A stretch of DNA of 9,203 nucleotides, taken from contig JAIEBL010000242.1 in assembly GCA_029069015.1 (NCBI GenBank), positions 1 to 9,203 of the forward strand, in the 5' to 3' direction. This DNA is from Clostridiales bacterium. GTDB taxonomy: Bacteria > Bacillota > Clostridia > Christensenellales > Pumilibacteraceae. A program made the position numbers and the translations under genes. This document shows, piece after piece, positions 5,447 to 9,203 of this stretch; the first letter of the stretch is position 1, and every line of letters begins with the position of its first letter. A model generated the notes under the pieces. That model was not told where the DNA came from, ran no database searches, and worked only from the letters and a program-made list of their open reading frames with translations.

Positions 5447-7477
5447 GTGAAAAAACAGTTCAAGTATTTATTTGTCATATTGACGGTGTGCCTTGCCGCT
5501 GCGTGCTTTGTTGCGTGCAGCAAAGGCGAGTATAACAGCAAGGGTGCGGGCGAGATCGTGCTGACGCTTTCTGCCGACTACGACGGCGTGCATGTGGACT
5601 GCCCCGAGGGCGAGGTCACGGGTGCCGATAAGAACTATACCGTGAAGGTAAAGACCCGCAACCGTACGGACGTGATCGTTTCGTGCAAGGGCTATCATAC
5701 GGTCGTCGTTCCCGTGTATACCAAAGATTTCGTGGGCGGCGTGGCGAGAAAGAGCGTGACGCTCGAAAAACGGTACAATACGGTTACGCTTACTGTGTCG
5801 GGCGTTGCCGATATGAGCGGCGTAGAGGTGCGCGCGGAAAACGCAAACACGATTAGGGAAACGACCGTGAGAGGGAAAAAGGTGACAGTTACGCTGAACG
5901 ATTTTGCTTCCGCCGACGAGATCGACACGCTAAGCGTGGTATGCGACGGATACTACACGTACGCGTTCGACGTTAAAGCGACCGATTTCGTGGATTATTC
6001 CGCGTCCGTAAAGGTCAGTCTTCTGAGCACGGCGTCTTCGGATGCTTCGCTGACGCTGATCAACGATACGTCGGGCGACAGCTATTACATCAACGTAGTG
6101 CAATTCGACGATTTCAATGCGCAAGGCGAAAGCTGCAACGTATCGAAAAGCACGACGCTTATCTTGGATAAGACCAAAAACTACGTTGTGCGGTATAGTC
6201 GGGACACGGACGGTTACGGGTATTATCCGATTGCGTCCAAAGATTTTGCGGCTACGCCGTATAAGACCGTGCGTCTGAGCGAATTGAAGGATCTGTCCGC
6301 GGGCAATTACTATAATTACGACGTGCGTGTACGGGCAGTGCTTTCGCCGACACTCCGCGACAAGCTGAACCCGTACGGACACGACGTGTCCGACAACTGG
6401 TTGTATTCCTATATAGCGATCATTAAAGACGGCAAAACGTATCATATAGGCGATTATGAGGACGATGCTTACGTTATGGGCGTCAAAAAGGGCGACACCG
6501 TACGCGTGGTCGCGGCAAGCAACACGAAGTTCGTGGCGGACTATACCGTGACGCTGGGCGACATGCTGACCATAGAGGACAGAATAGAGAACGAGTCCAA
6601 AATAACGTTCCGATTTTTTGATACGCACGGCAATCGCGTGGACGCGGACGAAAACCTCGTGCAGCTGCATAACGGCTACGGATCGGAAAAACATTTCGTG
6701 GACGACGACGTAGAATACGTGAATGCCACGGATATAGGCGATATTGCTTCCGTTTCGGAAGACAACAAAGAAATCGTGCTCGATTGGAGCAAGCTGATGG
6801 CGCACAGATCGCTGTATAACGACGAGCTTTATGTGGAAAATATAACGTATCTGTATCTTGTTTTGGAGAACAAATATATTTATTTGCAAGAAAATCTTTA
6901 TGCAAGAGACCACTACGATATAACAGTGCGCGAATCGTTCGATCTTTTCCTTACGCTGAACGATTTGTCCGGCAATCCGCTTACGGATCTGGAATTGTCG
7001 GGTTGGGACATCGACACGCCGATCGAATATCATTGCGGCGGGTATACGGTTCGCTTTACGGACGGCGCGGAATTGGAGCTTAACGTAATTGCGGCGGAAA
7101 CCAACGACGAGTTCGTCCGCTACGAGCGGATACAGTTGCTTGCGTATAAAGAGTTCTTCGCGTACGACGCAAGCAACGGCCGCTATACGCTCACGTACGG
7201 CGTGAGCCGCAAAAAGGTTGTGCAAATCGTCAATACGGGCGACGCCGTGCCGCCGGATGCAGGTGGTTCCGTATACATCGGAAATGACTGGTTCTATTTA
7301 GACAGTGACGGCAGCGACTGGAACCTGGAAATTTCGGAAAAAAGCATCGGTAAAACGATGCAGATACGGTTTTACTACGATGAGGGAGAATATACCGCAA
7401 GTGTTAAGATTACGCGCGAAATGTTCGACAGCGGCGTGATCACAGTTAAGATCACGCACACAAGCTACAACCGTTGA
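5447..7477 (+). CDS. Large surface lipoprotein with repeated PEGA-like beta modules, partner of the ABC transporter
   Basis: From GTG 5447 the product has 676 residues. It starts KKQFKYLFVILTVCLAAA and ends the signal peptide with lipobox F21-V-A-C24 followed by Ser, so C24 should be lipidated and the rest displayed outside the membrane. I recognise no named family, but internal repeats are visible. Residues 36-108 and 111-193 align, with C80-KGYHT matching C166-DGYYT and KDFV (93-96) matching TDFV (179-182). A third module (202-277) carries DGYGYY and KDFA at the same places. Each module runs strand, G-x-V-x-V, strand, GY, strand, a DF motif and V-x-L, reminiscent of PEGA or carboxypeptidase-regulatory-like beta sandwiches. 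Residues 278-676 are more diverged; the end (YTASVKITREMFDSGVITVKI) recalls the module end. Its place directly after the permeases suggests an extracellular binding or adaptor subunit. Sec/lipoprotein export is well supported; function is inference. Confidence 0.85.
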   Translation: MKKQFKYLFVILTVCLAAACFVACSKGEYNSKGAGEIVLTLSADYDGVHVDCPEGEVTGADKNYTVKVKTRNRTDVIVSCKGYHTVVVPVYTKDFVGGVARKSVTLEKRYNTVTLTVSGVADMSGVEVRAENANTIRETTVRGKKVTVTLNDFASADEIDTLSVVCDGYYTYAFDVKATDFVDYSASVKVSLLSTASSDASLTLINDTSGDSYYINVVQFDDFNAQGESCNVSKSTTLILDKTKNYVVRYSRDTDGYGYYPIASKDFAATPYKTVRLSELKDLSAGNYYNYDVRVRAVLSPTLRDKLNPYGHDVSDNWLYSYIAIIKDGKTYHIGDYEDDAYVMGVKKGDTVRVVAASNTKFVADYTVTLGDMLTIEDRIENESKITFRFFDTHGNRVDADENLVQLHNGYGSEKHFVDDDVEYVNATDIGDIASVSEDNKEIVLDWSKLMAHRSLYNDELYVENITYLYLVLENKYIYLQENLYARDHYDITVRESFDLFLTLNDLSGNPLTDLELSGWDIDTPIEYHCGGYTVRFTDGAELELNVIAAETNDEFVRYERIQLLAYKEFFAYDASNGRYTLTYGVSRKKVVQIVNTGDAVPPDAGGSVYIGNDWFYLDSDGSDWNLEISEKSIGKTMQIRFYYDEGEYTASVKITREMFDSGVITVKITHTSYNR

Positions 7478-7508
7478 AAGCGGCTAGCATAAAAAGGAGT
7501 GGCATACT

Positions 7509-7709
7509 ATGGCGCTGATCACGTTTATTTGCCCCAAGTGCGGGCATGAGAGCGAAGAGCTCGTAAAGTCGGACGGGAAATACCCGAACTGCCCCAAGTG
7601 CGGCACGAAGCTCCGTCAGAAGCTGAGCGGCAAGTGTTATACGACTTGTGCGGGAAAGGGCGGCGGCGGTTGCAGCGGCAATTGCAGCCAATGCGGCGGC
7701 TGTCACTGA
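7509..7709 (+). CDS. Small cysteine-rich zinc-ribbon protein
   Basis: The 66-residue product contains ten cysteines. CPKC (8-11) and CPKC (28-31), 16 residues apart, form a rubredoxin-like zinc ribbon. A glycine-rich tail then carries C43, C47, C55, C59, C62 and C65 (CYTTCAGKGGGGC, then CSGNCSQCGGCH). The ribbon should hold one zinc ion; the tail has enough ligands for a second metal or an Fe-S cluster, but that is inference. There is no signal peptide, so it should be cytoplasmic. AAGGAG (7494-7499) precedes the ATG at a normal distance. It follows the lipoprotein by 31 bases and precedes the nitroreductase by 40, with no promoter or terminator seen on either side, so it may belong to the same transcript. 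A function in redox or metal handling with the nitroreductase is plausible but unproven. Confidence 0.85.
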   Translation: MALITFICPKCGHESEELVKSDGKYPNCPKCGTKLRQKLSGKCYTTCAGKGGGGCSGNCSQCGGCH

Positions 7710-7749
7710 GGCGACGGCAAAAAATATTTTCAAAGGGGAATATGCGCAT

Positions 7750-8319
7750 ATGAACAATCAAGTGTTACGGACGATTTTCGAGCGGCGTTCGTGCCGCAGC
7801 TACGACGCGGAAAAGAAAGTTTCCGAGCAAGACCTTGTCACGGTGCTCAAAGCGGGGGCGTACGCGCCGAGCGCGATGAACACGCAAAGCTGGCACTTTA
7901 CGGCGGTCGTGAACAAAGACGCGCTCACGAAACTGAACGCGGCAATGCTGGAAAGTCTGCCGCAAGAAGTGCGCGAAAGGATAGAAGCGCGTGCCGACGG
8001 CAAAACGCCCAGCCCGTTCTACAATGCGCCCGCGCTCATCATCGTTTCGCTCAAAGAAGGGGCGAGCGTCTACCCCGAAGCGGACGCCGCTTGCGCCCTG
8101 CAAAATATGTTCCTTGCGGCAACCTCGCTGCATCTCGGCACGTGCTGGATCAATCAGCTCCGCGGCAAAACGCCCGACGACACGCCGCTCGGGACTCTTC
8201 TCGGGCAGCTCGGTGTTCCGCAAGGCAACATCGTTTACGGTTGCTGCGCCCTCGGCTATGCCGATAAAGAAAGCCCTATGAAAGACAGAGTATCGGGTGT
8301 AGTGAATATAGTGAAATAA
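7750..8319 (+). CDS. Nitroreductase-family FMN oxidoreductase
   Basis: The 189-residue protein begins MNNQVLRTIFERRSCRSYD, the standard nitroreductase N-terminus whose RRS-x-R (12-16) contacts the FMN phosphate. It continues with VLKAGAYAPSAMNTQSWHF (33-50), another FMN-site block, then NAPALIIVSL, the dimer/FMN helix ADAACALQNMFLAATSLHLG with TCWI, and the terminal YGCCALGYAD. The family forms homodimers with FMN at the interface and reduces nitro groups, quinones, flavins or related acceptors with NAD(P)H in the cytoplasm; the actual substrate cannot be read from sequence. ATG 7750 is chosen because the product starts at the family's usual position and AGGGGA (7734-7739) precedes it by 10 bases; an in-frame upstream extension to 7648 would overlap the zinc-ribbon gene and is low-complexity Ala/Arg. 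It is the last gene of the plus-strand run and is followed by a terminator. Confidence 0.93.
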   Translation: MNNQVLRTIFERRSCRSYDAEKKVSEQDLVTVLKAGAYAPSAMNTQSWHFTAVVNKDALTKLNAAMLESLPQEVRERIEARADGKTPSPFYNAPALIIVSLKEGASVYPEADAACALQNMFLAATSLHLGTCWINQLRGKTPDDTPLGTLLGQLGVPQGNIVYGCCALGYADKESPMKDRVSGVVNIVK

Positions 8320-8359
8320 ACGGCGCAAAGGTTGAATGATATAGGAGAAGGTAGTGGTT

Positions 8360-8385
8360 AAGGTAGACTGCTACCTTTTTGTTTT
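8360..8385 (+). terminator. Rho-independent terminator closing the plus-strand operon
   Basis: AAGGTAG (8360-8366) pairs perfectly with CTACCTT (8371-8377) around the loop ACTG; the T-rich tail runs to 8385. A second copy of the left arm, AAGGTAG at 8348-8354, could compete for the same right arm. About 40 bases after the nitroreductase stop. Confidence 0.85.
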
Positions 8386-8395
8386 GGGTCGGCGG

Positions 8396-8414
8396 CGCGG
8401 CGCGCGGTTTTTTT
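8396..8414 (+). terminator. Possible second, weak terminator
   Basis: CGCG (8396-8399) and CGCG (8403-8406) can form a four-pair stem with a GCG loop, followed by G and seven T (8408-8414). The stem is short, but the T-run and its place right after the first terminator make a back-up role possible. Confidence 0.35.
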
Positions 8415-8475
8415 GTAAGGATGATGCCGTAGTAGACGAGAGTAAGAGGGAAAAGAGATAGCTAATTGCGAAACG

Positions 8476-8520
8476 AGAGGAATACTATGATTATGAAAGC
8501 TTAAGCGCTTAGTATTCTCT
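8476..8520. repeat. Imperfect palindrome abutting the repeat element
   Basis: AGAGGAATACT (8476-8486) faces AGTATTCTCT (8511-8520), identical except for one bulged G. Inside, AAGC (8497-8500) pairs with GCTT (8507-8510), leaving a one-sided loop (8487-8496). No T-run follows, so it is not a terminator. It overlaps the left end of the inverted-repeat element by four bases. Confidence 0.6.
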
Positions 8521-8581
8521 GTCATTCCGAGGGAAACGGAGCGTAGCGGAGAGACGAGGAATCCAGCGAAGCGTAGTAGAC
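8521..8581 (+). repeat. Dispersed repeat, copy A (plus orientation)
   Basis: The copy begins GTCATTCCGAGGGAAACGG, continues through GCGTAGCGGAGAGACGAGGAA and ends GCGTAGTAGAC. The head is shared with copies B and C below; this type of CATTCCGA...GAGGAATC string is typical of dispersed intergenic repeats in many bacterial genomes. Confidence 0.7.
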
Positions 8582-8582
8582 T

Positions 8583-8622
8583 AAAAAACGCAAGCCATGT
8601 AATAAACACATGGCTTGTTTTT
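8583..8622. terminator. Bidirectional rho-independent terminator
   Basis: CAAGCCATGT (8591-8600) pairs perfectly over 10 bases with ACATGGCTTG (8608-8617) around the loop AATAAAC. Six A precede the stem (8583-8588) and five T follow it (8618-8622), so it should stop transcription on both strands. It lies between the convergent nitroreductase and the minus-strand gene, inside the repeat element. Confidence 0.85.
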
Positions 8623-8670
8623 GTAATGTTGATTGTACTATAACCGTTTTCTTTACGGGAAAGAGAGGAA

Positions 8671-8724
8671 AGACTACGCTCGCTCTGCTCGCTAGATCCC
8701 TCCACTACGGTCGGGATGACAGAG
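8671..8724 (-). repeat. Dispersed repeat, copy B (minus orientation)
   Basis: On the minus strand it reads CTCTGTCATCCCGACCGTAG, then TGGAGGGATCTAGCGAGC, and ends GCGTAGTCT. The head matches copy A at GTCAT(T/C)CCGA and copy D at CGACCGTAG. Confidence 0.7.
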
Positions 8725-8816
8725 GGTGGGAGGCATGGACAAGCCTTATCGAATCAACCGTTTCCTTCGGAATGACGGAGGGGTGGGGATAGTCCATGGG
8801 CTATGGAATCAACCGT
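8716..8816 (-). repeat. Two tandem diverged units of about 56 bp including repeat head copy C
   Basis: Two units (8716-8761 and 8772-8816) each begin ATGAC(A/G)GAG(G)GGTGGG, pass through CATGG and a TAT segment, and end with the identical 11-mer GAATCAACCGT (8751-8761 and 8806-8816). Between them, on the minus strand, lies head copy C, GTCATTCCGAAGGAAACGG (8758-8776), which matches copy A at all but one base over 19. Confidence 0.65.
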
Positions 8817-9203
8817 CTTCGCACTTCTGTCACCTCGACCGTAGCGAAGCGGAGTGGAGCGGAGTGGAGAGGTCTCTCTCTTCATTTTCTCTGTCGGCAC
8901 TTGCGTTGTGCTCTTGCCGAACTTGAAGTCGTCTAGCATGGCAGTAGGAAGTGTAGCGTCCTTCTTTAATTCGCCGCCCTCTACTTTGGCGTAGAACTTG
9001 AACCAGCTTGGTAAACCGTGTGCGTTTTTAATGCGTACGTAGAACGCTTTCGTGCCCGTCCAGTACCGCGTGGCCTGTATGCTTATCTTTGTGTTGCTCT
9101 CTACGAACGAGTAGGAAAGCCAAGCGTTCGCTGTCGCGTCTGCCTTTTCCGTGGCCGCCCAGGTGCGGGCACGCAAGGTTTCTTGCGTGGCCGTGTCCGC
9201 AAG
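8754..9203 (-). CDS. Protein of unknown function, C-terminal part, with repeat-derived C-terminus (5' end outside window)
   Basis: The minus strand is open from the right window edge (L-A-D-T-A-T-Q-E-T) to the stop at 8756-8754, giving 149 residues; the true start lies outside. Codon use in the first 108 residues is like that of the neighbouring genes, and the sequence looks genuine (e.g. KISIQATRYWTGTKAFYVRI, SWFKFYAKVEGGELKKDATL, LDDFKFGKSTTQ): aromatic-rich, alternating, probably beta. I do not recognise the family; a phage structural protein or a cell-surface protein is conceivable, with nothing to decide. Residues 109-149 change character abruptly (SPLRSTPLRYGRGDRS, then SPPLRHSEGNG). 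They are the translation of dispersed repeat copy D and the adjoining tandem repeat. The native end was probably near residue 108, and a repeat has displaced or extended it. It may therefore be a C-terminally altered gene or a pseudogene. It converges with the nitroreductase and reads toward the bidirectional terminator. Confidence 0.6.
   Translation of the reverse strand, partial: LADTATQETLRARTWAATEKADATANAWLSYSFVESNTKISIQATRYWTGTKAFYVRIKNAHGLPSWFKFYAKVEGGELKKDATLPTAMLDDFKFGKSTTQVPTEKMKRETSPLRSTPLRYGRGDRSAKTVDSIAHGLSPPLRHSEGNG
8827..8880 (+). repeat. Dispersed repeat, copy D (plus orientation, inside the minus-strand reading frame)
   Basis: It reads CTGTCACCTCGACCGTAGCG and onward, and shares CGACCGTAG with copy B. 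It contains an internal tandem duplication of the decamer GGAGTGGAG(C/A) (8851-8860, 8861-8870) and ends in a GGTCTCTCTC string. On the minus strand it is translated as part of the C-terminus of the gene entering from the right edge. Confidence 0.7.

Larger units (their letters stand above)
8517..8724. mobile_element. MITE-like element with near-perfect terminal inverted repeats
   Basis: The left end CTCTGTCATTCCGA (8517-8530) and the right end TCGGGATGACAGAG (8711-8724) are inverted repeats matching at 13 of 14 bases. Inward of each end lie related repeat tails: AGCGAAGCGTAGTAGACT on the left, and on the opposite strand at the right AGCGAG then GCGTAGTCTTT. The middle carries a strong bidirectional hairpin terminator. 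There is no coding capacity and no transposase nearby. It could be a non-autonomous mobile element or simply two dispersed repeats in inverted orientation. No clear target-site duplication is seen. Confidence 0.5.
8320..8753. other. Gene-free repeat region between convergent genes
   Basis: No credible gene lies here. It holds the operon terminator(s), a 45-base imperfect palindrome (8476-8520), a repeat pair in inverted orientation around a bidirectional terminator (8517-8724), and the start of a tandem arrangement of further repeat heads that runs into the minus-strand gene. Short open frames on either strand here are translations of the repeats (SPLR, GMTE-type strings). The decamer CGTAGTAGAC occurs twice (8428-8437 and 8572-8581). 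Confidence 0.75.

Noticed and set aside
5930..7225. A 431-codon open frame on the minus strand opposite the lipoprotein gene
   Set aside because: The plus strand has the ribosome site, signal peptide, lipobox and repeat structure; the antisense frame has no family features and is a codon-bias by-product.
7438..7457. GTGATC/GATCAC inverted repeat at the end of the lipoprotein gene as a terminator
   Set aside because: It is a six-pair stem inside coding sequence with no following T-run.
7692..7706. CGGCH at the end of the zinc-ribbon protein as a c-type heme site
   Set aside because: It formally fits CxxCH, but the protein has no signal peptide for export and the motif sits at the extreme C-terminus of a metal-ligand-type cysteine tail.
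7648..7749. Upstream start for the nitroreductase
   Set aside because: It overlaps the zinc-ribbon gene and adds low-complexity Ala/Arg residues absent from the family.
8348..8385. T-box or riboswitch-type attenuator
   Set aside because: The region follows the last gene rather than preceding one, and no T-box sequence or specifier stem is visible.
8358..8792. Small open frames in the repeat region (minus 8358-8705, plus 8610-8792)
   Set aside because: They have no ribosome site and their sequence is the translation of dispersed repeats and terminators.
8517..8880. CRISPR array
   Set aside because: The repeats differ in orientation, length and spacing, there are no uniform spacers, and no cas gene is nearby.

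Overview
The window looks like a piece of a chromosome from an uncultured, mid-GC Clostridia-type Bacillota. The reasons are a spore-germination gene (ypeB C-terminus), strong AGGAGG-type ribosome sites, GTG starts following overlapping Shine-Dalgarno/stop arrangements, compact rho-independent terminators, and a lipoprotein signal peptide of the Gram-positive kind. The lineage is inferred. No rRNA, tRNA, CRISPR array, transposase or integrase is visible.

Layout. Positions 1-372 are the 3' end of ypeB. A near-consensus promoter (378-406) then leads into a thioredoxin-reductase-like flavoprotein (413-1300). The gene has no Shine-Dalgarno sequence and its ATG sits where transcription should begin, so it is probably read from a leaderless mRNA. 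Its terminator overlaps its own stop codon. The protein keeps the FAD site and redox CATC pair but lacks the usual NADPH-binding signatures.

A second strong promoter (1371-1399) opens a tightly packed plus-strand run: an ABC ATPase (1477-2232), two unequal MacB/FtsX-type permeases (2238-3602 and 3604-5436) and a large surface lipoprotein (5447-7477) whose N-terminal half is built of repeated beta-type modules. Gaps are 1-10 bases, with Shine-Dalgarno sequences inside or across the preceding stop region. I read these four genes as one transporter module: ATP hydrolysis in the cytoplasm, two permeases with large outer domains, and a membrane-anchored extracellular partner. The substrate cannot be read from the sequence. 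A cysteine-rich mini zinc-ribbon protein (7509-7709) and a nitroreductase (7750-8319) follow with no visible promoter or terminator between them and the transporter, so they may be co-transcribed. A terminator closes the run at 8360-8385.

Positions 8320-8753 hold no gene. They are a nest of dispersed repeats sharing a GTCAT(T/C)CCGA head, in both orientations. Two of them form near-perfect terminal inverted repeats around a bidirectional terminator, giving a MITE-like unit of about 208 bp. From the right edge a minus-strand gene of unknown function enters the window; its last 41 codons are made of this repeat DNA, so a repeat has apparently replaced or extended its C-terminus.
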